Shown here one piece after another: positions 1 to 8,393 of a DNA stretch of 64,000 bases. Where the stretch lies: NCBI RefSeq assembly GCF_021654285.1, contig NZ_JAKFZS010000021.1:50460-114459 (forward strand). Reading direction: 5' to 3'. The translations under genes were made by a program, and so were the position numbers. Source of the stretch: Pseudoalteromonas luteoviolacea (lineage in GTDB: Bacteria; Pseudomonadota; Gammaproteobacteria; Enterobacterales; Alteromonadaceae). Each line of letters begins with the position of its first letter. Positions within the stretch are counted from its first letter, which is position 1. Below the pieces are notes generated by a model. That model made no database searches, was not told the DNA's origin, and saw nothing but the letters and a program-made list of their open reading frames with translations.

Positions 1-501
1 GCACTGAGCAGCCCTTTCGCCTTTGCAAATTGTAACGACTTTACTGATGTTGACGTTAGAAAGTTACGCTCAAAAGAAACAGTAAACCTATGCCAGTTTA
101 AAGACAAACCTTTGCTTCTGGTTAATACGGCAAGCAATTGCGGATTCACAGGCCAATTTAAAGACCTTGAAGCACTTCATCAAAAATATAAAGACAAAGG
201 CCTAGTAGTCGTCGGTTTCCCCTCGGATGATTTCTTCCAAGAGGAAAATGATGAAGCAAATACCGCAAAAGTGTGTTTCGTCAATTACGGTGTGACATTT
301 ACTATGATGGCGACGAGCCCAGTGCGCGGGGATGATGCTAATCCGATATTCAAGCACCTGGGAGAGCAAGCAGGCTCACCAAAGTGGAATTTTTATAAGT
401 ATCTCGTTTCTGCAGATAGAAAAGAAATTCAACGCTTTGGCAGCCGTACCAAGCCACTGTCTGATGAGCTAACCAGTGCAATTGAAAAGCAAATCAGGTA
501 A
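1..501 (+). CDS. Glutathione peroxidase, 5'-truncated by the window edge
   Basis: Frame 1 is open from the first base and reads ALSSPFAFA before NCNDFTDVDV, which looks like the end of a signal peptide, so the true start lies upstream and the enzyme is probably exported. It is a thiol peroxidase of the glutathione peroxidase family, which reduces peroxides with glutathione or thioredoxin. The peroxidatic residue is the Cys of NTASNCGFTGQF, so this is the Cys rather than the selenocysteine form. The Trp and Asn of the catalytic tetrad are visible in PKWNFYKYL. The usual second block (GFPCNQF) is altered to GFPSDDFFQEE, so the tetrad Gln is displaced or missing. A TTG at position 112 is inside the gene and is not the start. 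The family call is firm; the substrate is not known. Confidence 0.9.
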   Translation, partial: ALSSPFAFANCNDFTDVDVRKLRSKETVNLCQFKDKPLLLVNTASNCGFTGQFKDLEALHQKYKDKGLVVVGFPSDDFFQEENDEANTAKVCFVNYGVTFTMMATSPVRGDDANPIFKHLGEQAGSPKWNFYKYLVSADRKEIQRFGSRTKPLSDELTSAIEKQIR

Positions 502-572
502 AAGCATGCGTTTTTACCACTTTTGCATTAGAATAAGGTATGAATAAAAATCAGGCAAGGCATGGAGAGAAA

Positions 573-854
573 ATGACATTAGCAAGTGCAAGACATATTT
601 TAGTAGATAGCGAAGCACAATGTTTAGAATTAAAGCAGCGGATTGCTGGCGGTGAAGACTTTGCAGACTTAGCAAAAGAGTTTTCTAATTGTCCATCTGG
701 GCAAGATGGTGGCGCACTTGGTGAGTTTGGACCTGGAATGATGGTACCAGAATTCGATAAGGTTGTATTTTCTGCCCCGTTAAATGAAGTGCAGGGACCT
801 GTACAAACACAGTTTGGGTATCACCTGCTTGAGGTGACGTCCCGTCAGGACTGA
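573..854 (+). CDS. ppiC: Peptidyl-prolyl cis-trans isomerase C (parvulin)
   Basis: A 93-residue single-domain parvulin, the same length as E. coli PpiC, with no signal peptide, so cytoplasmic. It catalyses cis-trans isomerisation of X-Pro bonds during folding. Family motifs are ASARHILV at the N-terminus, FADLAKEFSNCPSG in the middle, GGALGEFGPGMMVPEF, and the C-terminal FGYHLLEV. The reading frame opens at an ATG at 540, but the ATG at 573 is preceded by GGAGAGAAA, a good ribosome binding site, and gives the normal family length, so it is preferred. It stands alone between the peroxidase and a GST-like gene. Confidence 0.92.
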   Translation: MTLASARHILVDSEAQCLELKQRIAGGEDFADLAKEFSNCPSGQDGGALGEFGPGMMVPEFDKVVFSAPLNEVQGPVQTQFGYHLLEVTSRQD

Positions 855-993
855 ATAGTAAGAGGGTAGTTAATAAGCTACCCTTATTTCTTTCAAGATT
901 ATCTCAGTCAAAAATATATAATATCAACTTCTCTCTAACTCGAAACCATGTCGTGCTACACTCATAAACAAATAATTTATGAGGGAACACACT

Positions 994-1572
994 GTGATTT
1001 TATACGGCTCCGATACATCTCCTTATGTCAGAAGATTAAGAATCTATTGCGGTATTCACAATCTCACCGTTGATTATAAGCCCATTGATATCTTCAACGC
1101 ACAAGACAGAGAAATACTCATCAAGCATAATCCTGCGCGTAAAATTCCATTTTTAATCTGTGCCGAACAGGCGATATGTGATTCAAATGTGATTGTCAGA
1201 TATCTACAAGATAAATTTTCTCTCCCACATCTAAATTGGCAGCAAGAGAACTTGCTTACTACCATCAACGCCTGTAATGACTCACTAATTGAGATACTGC
1301 TTGGACAACGCTCAGGATTTGACACCCAATCAGATGTTTTATTTTTTAATTTACAGCGAGAGCGTATAACTGAAACATTGGCTTATTTAGATAAGCAATG
1401 TGCAACAGACGTATTTTTGAACTGCGAGTATTTGCAGATCAGTTTATACTGCTTGCTAGACTGGATCCGATTCAGAGACCTAGCTGATATTAGTCATTTA
1501 CATGGACTACTCTCGCATCTAGAGACATGGCAGCAAAATACATTCGCCCAAGAAACGGATCCCCGCAGTTAA
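994..1572 (+). CDS. Glutathione S-transferase-like protein
   Basis: About 192 residues. The N-terminal thioredoxin-like half begins VILYGSDTSPYVRRLRI, with the SPYV type of active-site turn found in GST N-domains rather than a redox CxxC. The family cis-Pro region ARKIPFL and the glutathione-contacting CDSNVIVRYL follow. The C-terminal half is a divergent helical domain. An ATG lies at 979, but GAGGGA sits 8–13 bases upstream of the in-frame GTG at 994, so the GTG is chosen. The role is probably glutathione-dependent detoxification or thiol transfer in the cytoplasm; the substrate cannot be told. The neighbouring glutathione peroxidase and the distant gor would fit a thiol theme, but they are not in one operon. 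Confidence 0.75.
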   Translation: MILYGSDTSPYVRRLRIYCGIHNLTVDYKPIDIFNAQDREILIKHNPARKIPFLICAEQAICDSNVIVRYLQDKFSLPHLNWQQENLLTTINACNDSLIEILLGQRSGFDTQSDVLFFNLQRERITETLAYLDKQCATDVFLNCEYLQISLYCLLDWIRFRDLADISHLHGLLSHLETWQQNTFAQETDPRS

Positions 1573-1591
1573 TTTTTTACTGGTAACTAAT

Positions 1592-1942
1592 ATGAATGAT
1601 CTTGAATTAGAATCTGAAGTGGTCAATTTTGTCACTGTCGTTAAACAAAGTGAGCAATTATGGGCACTTGGTGCTGAAGATGGCGGCTTTGTCATTGTAG
1701 AATCAAATCAATTTGAAGAGTCTGATGTTTTGCTCTTGTGGGGTGACGAAGCCGCTGCACAAGCGCAATGTAAAGATGAATGGGAAGAGTTTAAACCCAT
1801 TGCTATCGAACTAGATCCATTCCTTGACGAATGGGTTGAGGATTTAAGAGATGACAATGCACTGGTTGGAATTAATTGGAATGATGACAATGTATGCGTT
1901 GAAATTGAACCTGTTAGCCTAGCTCGCGCACTCGCTGACTAA
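1592..1942 (+). CDS. DUF2750 family protein
   Basis: A 116-residue acidic protein with no signal peptide or membrane segment. The pattern fits DUF2750: an N-terminal helix with VNFVTVVKQSEQLWAL, then a strand-rich part with DGGFVIVES, a WGDEAAAQAQC block and a C-terminal EWVEDLRDDNALVGINW. The function of this family is unknown. The start ATG has only a weak ribosome binding site but gives the full family length. It follows the GST-like gene by 19 bases, so the two may be co-transcribed. Its 3' end overlaps the 3' end of the convergent VOC gene by 24 bases. Confidence 0.75.
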   Translation: MNDLELESEVVNFVTVVKQSEQLWALGAEDGGFVIVESNQFEESDVLLLWGDEAAAQAQCKDEWEEFKPIAIELDPFLDEWVEDLRDDNALVGINWNDDNVCVEIEPVSLARALAD

Positions 1943-2308
1943 AGCAATAAGCGTCCCTTCTATTGCGCGTACATATGCTTGTATATGTACGCCTTTTTGA
2001 CACGGTGCAGATAGAGGCTCAGCGCCAGCTGCAACTGCCTTGTCATAGCAACTCGATACATTTTCACAGCCGAGCGTCAACTCAAACCCGAGAGCTGGTT
2101 GCTTTGGTTGAGAGCGAATATACGTTTGTTTAAACTGAGATTGTGCAACTGGATGCGTTGCAAACGCAAGTAAGACATTGCCAGTGTCCAACTCTCCATA
2201 GTCACCATTCTCTGTTACAGAATGTGCACTGAGTCCAAACGCTTGAAAGTAAAAATCCAAAACCTCTTCGACATCATCGACATAAATGACTGTTTTAAGA
2301 AAATGCAT
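1919..2308 (-). CDS. VOC (glyoxalase/bleomycin-resistance fold) protein
   Basis: About 129 residues with the vicinal-oxygen-chelate pattern: an N-terminal MHFLKTVIYVDDVEEVLDFY typical of glyoxalase-like metal-fold proteins, a central GELDTGNVLLAF, and a C-terminal QAYVRAIEGTLIALVSE that ends on the usual acidic ligand strand. One such module normally pairs or dimerises to make the metal site. The substrate is unknown. A GTG three bases upstream (2311) is an alternative start, and neither has a clear ribosome binding site. It converges with the DUF2750 gene. Confidence 0.75.
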   Translation of the reverse strand: MHFLKTVIYVDDVEEVLDFYFQAFGLSAHSVTENGDYGELDTGNVLLAFATHPVAQSQFKQTYIRSQPKQPALGFELTLGCENVSSCYDKAVAAGAEPLSAPCQKGVHIQAYVRAIEGTLIALVSECAS

Positions 2309-2466
2309 CACAACAATATGTTAAACAAATATATCATTAATAAAGCATAATTAATGAGCAGCGTAAAGACCACTATCAATTCAATGACACTATTTTGCTA
2401 GCTCAGCAAAAGTAAAATAAGCTGTTGAGACACATACTCATTGAAAGCACGCTTTGGTAGAAATGA

Positions 2467-2489
2467 AAATGGCGCAATACGCGCCATTT
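2467..2489 (-). terminator. Hairpin after der
   Basis: Perfect 9-bp inverted repeat AAATGGCGC / GCGCCATTT with a 5-base loop, starting just past the der stop codon on the minus strand. A T-rich run follows in that direction (TCATTT), so it is a plausible intrinsic terminator for the long minus-strand block. Confidence 0.65.
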
Positions 2490-2490
2490 A

Positions 2491-3963
2491 TTATGTTTTG
2501 TTTCTCTGCTCTTTCGTAAACGCTCGCAGTTTACGTTTTTGCGATAAGGTCATTTTATTAGTTCGACCTGAGTAAGGGTTATCCCCTTCTCTGAACTCTA
2601 TTTTTATTGGCGTGCCCATAATATTCAACGCTTTTCGATAATAGTTCATCAAATAGCGTTTATAGCTATCAGGTAGATCATGTACCTGGTTACCATGAAT
2701 AACAATCCTAGGTGGATTATAACCACCGGCGTGAGCATATTTAAGCTTAACACGACGACCACGTACTAGAGGTGGTTGGTGATCTGCTTGAGCCATATCC
2801 ATAATACGTCTAAGCATCGCTGTGCTAACACGCTTAGTCGCAGACTCGTAAGCCTCATCAACTGACTCAAATAAATGACCAACACCCGTGCCATGTAATG
2901 CAGAGATAAAGTGTAACCTTGCAAAATCAATAAAGCCTAAACGGCGGTCCAACTCAGACTTAATACGCTCTTTAACATAGTTATCCAAGCCATCCCATTT
3001 GTTCACAGCAATAACCAGAGAACGACCTGAATTTAGTGCAAAACCAAGTAAGCTTAAGTCCTGATCAGAAATACCTTCTCGTGCATCAACCACCAATAGG
3101 ATCACATTCGCGTCTTCAATTGCTTTCAACGTTTTAATCACTGAAAACTTTTCAACCACATCACTGACTTTTTTACGCTTACGAACACCCGCTGTATCAA
3201 TTAACACGTACTCTCGGTCGTTGCGCGTCATCGGGATATAAATAGAGTCTCGCGTTGTGCCAGGCATGTCATAAACAATAACACGCTCTTCACCTAGAAT
3301 GCGGTTTGTTAGTGTTGACTTACCTACGTTAGGGCGGCCAATGATCGCTAATTTTACTGGTTTGTCTTCAAAACCTGTTTTCCCCTCTTCTGGCGCTTCT
3401 TCGCCTTCAAGGTAAAGTTCTGTAATACTTTCATCGTCTTGTTCAATATCATCTTCTTGCTGTGCAAGTTCAGCAATCGTTGGACCTAGTGTTGCGTCCA
3501 ATAATTGCGTAACACCGCGCCCATGCGCAGCCGCAATTTGATGAATATCACCCAAAGCAAGTTGATAAAACTCAGCACAACTAGAATCAGCGTCTATGCC
3601 ATCTGTTTTGTTGGCAACAATGAAACTTTTCTTTTCTTGCTTCCTTAAATGTTGTGCAATGGCTTGATCAGCAGCTGTCATACCAGCACGAGCATCTACT
3701 AAAAATAGCACGACATCAGCTTCTTCAATCGCCAAAAGCGACTGCTCAGCCATCTCCGTTTCAATGCCTTCTTCACTGCCATCAATACCACCTGTATCAA
3801 CAACTATGAATTCGTAACCATCATAATCAGCCTGACCGTATTTACGATCGCGTGTTAGACCAGGAAAGTCGGCAACAAGTGCGTCACGAGTACGCGTTAA
3901 ACGATTAAATAATGTGGACTTACCCACATTTGGTCGCCCTACCAGAGCGATCACAGGAAGCAT
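2491..3963 (-). CDS. der: Ribosome-assembly GTPase Der (EngA)
   Basis: A 490-residue protein with two tandem GTPase domains, the hallmark of Der, which is needed for 50S subunit maturation. Each domain carries a P-loop GRPNVGKST (near residues 8 and 209). Switch motifs DTGG and DTAG and base-recognition motifs NKTD and NKWD are all present. The C-terminal KH-like domain runs from about residue 378 and includes GYNPPRIVIHGNQ. The two G domains are separated by an acidic linker (EQDDESITELYLEGEEAPEE region). The gene follows bamB, as in most gammaproteobacteria, and is last in its block. Confidence 0.98.
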   Translation of the reverse strand: MLPVIALVGRPNVGKSTLFNRLTRTRDALVADFPGLTRDRKYGQADYDGYEFIVVDTGGIDGSEEGIETEMAEQSLLAIEEADVVLFLVDARAGMTAADQAIAQHLRKQEKKSFIVANKTDGIDADSSCAEFYQLALGDIHQIAAAHGRGVTQLLDATLGPTIAELAQQEDDIEQDDESITELYLEGEEAPEEGKTGFEDKPVKLAIIGRPNVGKSTLTNRILGEERVIVYDMPGTTRDSIYIPMTRNDREYVLIDTAGVRKRKKVSDVVEKFSVIKTLKAIEDANVILLVVDAREGISDQDLSLLGFALNSGRSLVIAVNKWDGLDNYVKERIKSELDRRLGFIDFARLHFISALHGTGVGHLFESVDEAYESATKRVSTAMLRRIMDMAQADHQPPLVRGRRVKLKYAHAGGYNPPRIVIHGNQVHDLPDSYKRYLMNYYRKALNIMGTPIKIEFREGDNPYSGRTNKMTLSQKRKLRAFTKEQRNKT

Positions 3964-3988
3964 AGACTACCTCTTCTTTAAACAACAA

Positions 3989-4011
3989 AAGGCTTCGCAG
4001 TGCGAAGCCTT
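3989..4011 (-). terminator. Palindrome between bamB and der
   Basis: An 11-bp perfect inverted repeat (AAGGCTTCGCA and its complement) around one central base. On the minus strand it is followed by TTGTTGTTT. It lies between bamB and der and could act as a partial terminator or processing site that sets der expression apart from bamB. Confidence 0.5.
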
Positions 4012-4036
4012 ACTAAAACCTTTACGTCAGGGATGA

Positions 4037-5212
4037 TTAAGGGATTTTTATCGCACTGATCTCACCATCTCGGGTGTACACGATCAACTTATCATCAACG
4101 ATAATGGGTTCAACAAAAAAGCCTGAACTATCAAACTCTTGTCTAGAAACTAAATCACCAGTTTGCTTATCAAGCCAGTGTAAGTTACCTTCCTGATCAC
4201 CCACTACAACATAATTACCGGCAACCGCTGGAGCAGTTAGGTACCAGCCTCTTAAGCCAGCTTGACTCCAACGTTCGGTGCCTGAGTCTTTATCTAGAGC
4301 ATAGAGCACACCATCACTATCTACCAAATAAATAGTATTTAATTCAATCGCTAAATCACGATAGCTACTGTACTCACGATCCCAAACTACGTTGCCATTA
4401 CGCACATCAATGGCTGCAAGCTTTCCATTATACGCTATCGTGTAGACATACGCACCGGATACAACAGGTTTTGTGTCAACATCAACCAAGCGCTCGAACT
4501 CAGACGCACCTTCCGCCAGTGCAACATCCGTACTCCAAGCTGTAAATCCACTCTCAGCGATCAGTACACTCAGCTTACCGCTTTCTTCACCAATCAACAC
4601 ACCGCCATTAGCAGACGTAGGTGAGCTCAAGCCACGAAGTGTTAAAGCAGGCACTTCTTGCTCATAGCTCCAACGCTCTTCACCTGTATCTGGGTGCAAA
4701 GCAAGTAACTTACCAGAACCCAAGTTGACATAAACCAATCCATCACCAGCACTTGGAGAAGATAACGCTTCACCTGGTACCGACTTACGCCAGACTAATT
4801 CACCTGTTTCACGGTCAAGGGCAATTACCTCACCATGCTCTGAGCCTATGTATATTTTGCCATATGCTTGCAAAATACCACCCGATAACTTCGCAGAGTC
4901 ATCGTCAGCCCAAGGCCAAATTGAGGTGTCTTGTCGCGTATCAATTTCCCACAACTGATCACCGCTTTCTACGTTATATGCTGCGACTCGACCTTTTCGC
5001 TCTGCCGCAAAAATTCTGTCGTCATGCGCAGTCGGTGTCAAACGCGAAAAATAATGCTCAACACCGTCACCCAGTGATTCTTGCCAAACTGTTTGAGGTT
5101 CAAATTGATTGACAATCTCAGGGAGCACCAGCTCCTCTTCATCATCACTCGATGAACAACCCATTAACGATGCCATACACAATGCCAGTGAGGCCATTGT
5201 CAACTTCTTCAT
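4037..5212 (-). CDS. bamB: Outer-membrane assembly lipoprotein BamB
   Basis: 391 residues with a lipoprotein signal ending ASLMGC (lipid-attached Cys19), followed by an eight-bladed PQQ-like beta-propeller. Repeated blade motifs such as GQLWEIDTRQ, TGELVWRK, TGEERWSY, NGNVVWDRE and SGTERWSQ are visible. BamB is the accessory subunit of the BAM complex that inserts beta-barrel proteins into the outer membrane. AAGGAG stands just upstream of the ATG. The gene lies 9 bases from yfgM and is probably co-transcribed with it. Confidence 0.97.
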   Translation of the reverse strand: MKKLTMASLALCMASLMGCSSSDDEEELVLPEIVNQFEPQTVWQESLGDGVEHYFSRLTPTAHDDRIFAAERKGRVAAYNVESGDQLWEIDTRQDTSIWPWADDDSAKLSGGILQAYGKIYIGSEHGEVIALDRETGELVWRKSVPGEALSSPSAGDGLVYVNLGSGKLLALHPDTGEERWSYEQEVPALTLRGLSSPTSANGGVLIGEESGKLSVLIAESGFTAWSTDVALAEGASEFERLVDVDTKPVVSGAYVYTIAYNGKLAAIDVRNGNVVWDREYSSYRDLAIELNTIYLVDSDGVLYALDKDSGTERWSQAGLRGWYLTAPAVAGNYVVVGDQEGNLHWLDKQTGDLVSRQEFDSSGFFVEPIIVDDKLIVYTRDGEISAIKIP

Positions 5213-5221
5213 GGCTACTCC

Positions 5222-5836
5222 TTAGTTAGATGCGATTGCTAAGTCATCCAATTTTATTTGCAGTAACGCATTGTTCTCTGCGCCACCTGCATCAATTGCT
5301 GTTTGATAATGCTCACGCGCCTTATCTTTATCGCCTTGCGATACGTATATATCACCTTTGATCTCTGCAATTTGTGCATTAAAGCCAGCAGGAACAGGTT
5401 GAGACAACGTTGATAAGGCTTGCTCTGCATTGCCTTGAGCGACTTGTACACGTGCTAGGCGAAGTACAGCAGTTGCTTTTAATTCTGGACTTTTTACAGT
5501 ATCGACAATGAACTGTAGCTTTTCAGTTGCTTGTGCTAACTCACCTTTATCAACCGCTTCTTTTGCTGCAACAAATGCCGCCAGTACTGAATAGTTAGAG
5601 TCCGTATTCTCTGCTAAAAACGCATCGCTTTTAGAAAGTACTTCACCGCTCTCAATTAACGAGTTATACGCTTCTGAGCTTGCTTCAGCTGAAGAAATTT
5701 GATTCTGGTTGTATGCTTTCCAACCATACAATCCACCTAGACCTAAAACAGCACCAATTACTAACGAAGTCCCGTTTTCTCTAAAAAAATTCTTTATCGC
5801 TTCAGCTTGTTGTTCTTCTGTTGAATAAATTTCCAT
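5222..5836 (-). CDS. yfgM: Ancillary SecYEG translocon subunit YfgM
   Basis: 204 residues. The cytoplasmic N-terminus (EIYSTEEQQAEAIKNFF) precedes a single membrane segment (TSLVIGAVLGLGGLYGW, about residues 24–42) and a periplasmic TPR-like domain. This is the topology of YfgM, which associates with the Sec translocon and periplasmic chaperones to hand over envelope proteins. Its position between hisS and bamB is the conserved one. Spacing to each neighbour is under 10 bases, so it is in the same operon. A good ribosome binding site (AGAGG) precedes the ATG. Confidence 0.93.
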   Translation of the reverse strand: MEIYSTEEQQAEAIKNFFRENGTSLVIGAVLGLGGLYGWKAYNQNQISSAEASSEAYNSLIESGEVLSKSDAFLAENTDSNYSVLAAFVAAKEAVDKGELAQATEKLQFIVDTVKSPELKATAVLRLARVQVAQGNAEQALSTLSQPVPAGFNAQIAEIKGDIYVSQGDKDKAREHYQTAIDAGGAENNALLQIKLDDLAIASN

Positions 5837-5845
5837 TCTAACCTC

Positions 5846-7123
5846 TTACCCTACCAACTCGGCTAGCACAGCGTGCGCTTCAGCCATTGGCAAGATCAAT
5901 TGTTCTTTTTGTTCGCGTAAATACTTTATTGTGACTGTACCGTTCGCTATTTCGTCTTCACCAAAAATAAGCGCAACAACTGCACCGCTGTTATCAGCGC
6001 GCTTTAGTTGTTTTTTGAAGTTACCTCCCCCGGCATGCACTTGCACTCTCAGCCCTGGCACTGCATCACGTAATTGTTCAGCAATTGCAGGTGCTTGAAT
6101 ACTTGCAGCATCTCCCATCGCAGCAACATACACATCAACATTGCGACGAATTTCACCAACACTGTTAAGCTCTTCTAGTAATAAAACTAGACGCTCCATA
6201 CCCATAGCAAAACCAACCGCTGGTGTGCCTTTGCCACCAAGTTGCTCAACCAAGCCATCATAACGGCCACCGGCACAAACAGTACCTTGTGCGCCAAGGC
6301 TGTCAGTAACCCACTCAAATACAGTACGGTTATAATAGTCCAAACCACGTACCAAGTTTTCATTAACCTGATATTCGACGCCAGCGGCGTCTAAACGTTC
6401 ACATAAATTTGTAAAATGTTGTACTGACTCTTCATCCAAGTGCTCAGAAAGCTTTGGAGCATCAGCAACAACCGCTTGTACTTCTGGGTTTTTGCTATCT
6501 AAAACACGTAGCGGATTAGTGTACATGCGACGAAGTGAATCTTCATCTAGTCTATCTTTATGCTGTTCTAAATATGCAACTAGCACTTCTTTGTATGCCG
6601 CACGTGCTTCATTCGAGCCCAATGAGTTTAGCTCTAAACGTACATGCTCAGAGATGCCAAACGCTTTCCATAAGCGCGCAGTTAGGATAATAACTTCAGC
6701 ATCAATATCTGCTGTGGCAACACCGAAAGTCTCTACACCAAACTGATGAAACTGACGATAGCGGCCTTTTTGCGGACGTTCGCGACGAAACATAGGGCCC
6801 ATATACCAAAGTCTTTGCTCTTGGTTGTACAGTAAGCCGCCTTCGACACCCGCGCGTACACACACCGCTGTACCCTCAGGACGCAAAGTCAGAGTATCAC
6901 CGTTGCGGTCTTCAAATGTATACATTTCTTTTTCAACGATATCAGTTACTTCACCGATAGAACGTTTAAACAAATCTGTCGATTCAACCACCGGAAAACG
7001 AATTTCCTGATAGCCAAAAGCGCCCATTGTATCTCTTAATGTCGCTTCAATTTTTTGCCAGATCTGAGTCGTGCCTGGCAGGCAATCTTTCATGCCACGA
7101 ATTGCCTTAATTTGCTTTGCCAC
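5846..7123 (-). CDS. hisS: Histidine--tRNA ligase
   Basis: 425 residues, the normal length for bacterial HisRS. Class II motif 2 (FRRERPQKGRYRQFHQFGVE) and the histidine-binding signatures LVRGLDYYNRTVFEW and AGGRYDGL are visible, with the class II motif 3 arginine in GFAMGMERL. The C-terminal anticodon-binding domain begins around residue 330 (RRNVDVYVAAMG). It charges tRNA-His in the cytoplasm. The start codon is GTG, preceded by AGGAA. A 143-bp gap separates it from ispG, the largest gap inside the block, so a promoter for hisS may lie there. Confidence 0.98.
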   Translation of the reverse strand: MAKQIKAIRGMKDCLPGTTQIWQKIEATLRDTMGAFGYQEIRFPVVESTDLFKRSIGEVTDIVEKEMYTFEDRNGDTLTLRPEGTAVCVRAGVEGGLLYNQEQRLWYMGPMFRRERPQKGRYRQFHQFGVETFGVATADIDAEVIILTARLWKAFGISEHVRLELNSLGSNEARAAYKEVLVAYLEQHKDRLDEDSLRRMYTNPLRVLDSKNPEVQAVVADAPKLSEHLDEESVQHFTNLCERLDAAGVEYQVNENLVRGLDYYNRTVFEWVTDSLGAQGTVCAGGRYDGLVEQLGGKGTPAVGFAMGMERLVLLLEELNSVGEIRRNVDVYVAAMGDAASIQAPAIAEQLRDAVPGLRVQVHAGGGNFKKQLKRADNSGAVVALIFGEDEIANGTVTIKYLREQKEQLILPMAEAHAVLAELVG

Positions 7124-7266
7124 TGAAATTCCTAATTTTTAACTATTCTTTTCTCAAAATTACAAGCGCAGGATACAATAAAACCCTGAATACGGTACGA
7201 GTAAATGCCTCTATTATACCCTGCTCGATTAAAACGTAAACGAAATAAATTCAACCTACAAAAGGC

Positions 7267-8388
7267 TTATTCTTCTATGATTTTTACGTCTATGCTTGGT
7301 TGCGCTTCTTTTTTAGCAACATAGTCTCGCACCTGCTCTTCGAGTTGCTCAACAATATTGTCATTGTCAATTCGTGTTTTTTGACGCTCACCATTAATAT
7401 AAAGTCCAGAGCGTCGATTTGCACCGGCTAAGCCCAAGTCACTCACCAAAGCTTCACCCGGGCCATTCACGACACAACCAATCACAGAAACAGTGATAGG
7501 CGAGATGATATCTTCTAATCTTTCTTCTAGCTGATTCATAGTATTAACAACATCAAACTCTTGTCTTGAACAGCTTGGACAAGCGATAAAGTTAATGCCA
7601 CGAGAACGGATCCGCAAAGATTTTAGAATATCAAAGCCCACTTTGATTTCTTGTACTGGGTCAGCGGCAAGCGATACACGTAACGTGTCACCAATGCCCT
7701 CAGCCAGTAGCATGCCTAATCCAACCGCTGATTTCACAGAGCCCGCTCTAAAACCGCCAGCTTCGGTAATACCAAGGTGAAGGGGCTGATCAATTTCTTT
7801 GGCAAGCAAACGGTATGCGCCTACTGCTAAAAACACATCTGACGCTTTAACGGACACTTTGAACTGGTCAAAGTTTAACCTTTGAAGAATTTCTACATGG
7901 CGCATTGCAGACTCAAGCAACGCCTCTGGTGTTGGCTCGCCATACTTCTCTTGTAAGTCGCGCTCAAGTGAGCCGCCATTTACACCGATTCGAATAGGTA
8001 TATTGCGCTCTTGCGCGGCGTCTACAACGGCTCTAATTCGGTCTTCACTGCCAATATTGCCGGGGTTAATGCGCAAGCAATCAACACCATACTGTGCCAC
8101 TTTCAGCGCAATACGGTAATCAAAATGAATGTCTGCAACCAGTGGGATATCAACTTGCTCTTTGATGCTTTTGAAAGCCTCAGCGGCATCCATGGTTGGT
8201 ACTGATACACGAACGATGTCTGCGCCAGCATCTTGAATGGCACGGATCTGGGCTACTGTGGCATCTACATCGAGTGTGTCCGTATTTGTCATTGATTGCA
8301 CAGCAATTGGAGCGCCATCTCCAATGGGGACATTACCCACGTTGATACGTGTGGATTTTCTTCGTTTAATGGGAGATTCTGAAAACAT
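7267..8388 (-). CDS. ispG: 4-hydroxy-3-methylbut-2-enyl diphosphate synthase IspG
   Basis: 373 residues. IspG reduces MEcPP to HMBPP in the non-mevalonate isoprenoid pathway with a [4Fe-4S] cluster. The cluster ligands are visible in the C-terminal part as CPSCSRQEFD and SVIGCVVNGPGEA. The N-terminal TIM-barrel half shows VGDGAPIAVQSMTNT-type sequence (VPIGDGAPIAVQSMTNTDT) and the LRINPGNIG block. It starts 5 bases after the rodZ stop codon, which is the conserved arrangement. Confidence 0.98.
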   Translation of the reverse strand: MFSESPIKRRKSTRINVGNVPIGDGAPIAVQSMTNTDTLDVDATVAQIRAIQDAGADIVRVSVPTMDAAEAFKSIKEQVDIPLVADIHFDYRIALKVAQYGVDCLRINPGNIGSEDRIRAVVDAAQERNIPIRIGVNGGSLERDLQEKYGEPTPEALLESAMRHVEILQRLNFDQFKVSVKASDVFLAVGAYRLLAKEIDQPLHLGITEAGGFRAGSVKSAVGLGMLLAEGIGDTLRVSLAADPVQEIKVGFDILKSLRIRSRGINFIACPSCSRQEFDVVNTMNQLEERLEDIISPITVSVIGCVVNGPGEALVSDLGLAGANRRSGLYINGERQKTRIDNDNIVEQLEEQVRDYVAKKEAQPSIDVKIIEE

Positions 8389-8393
8389 GACGA

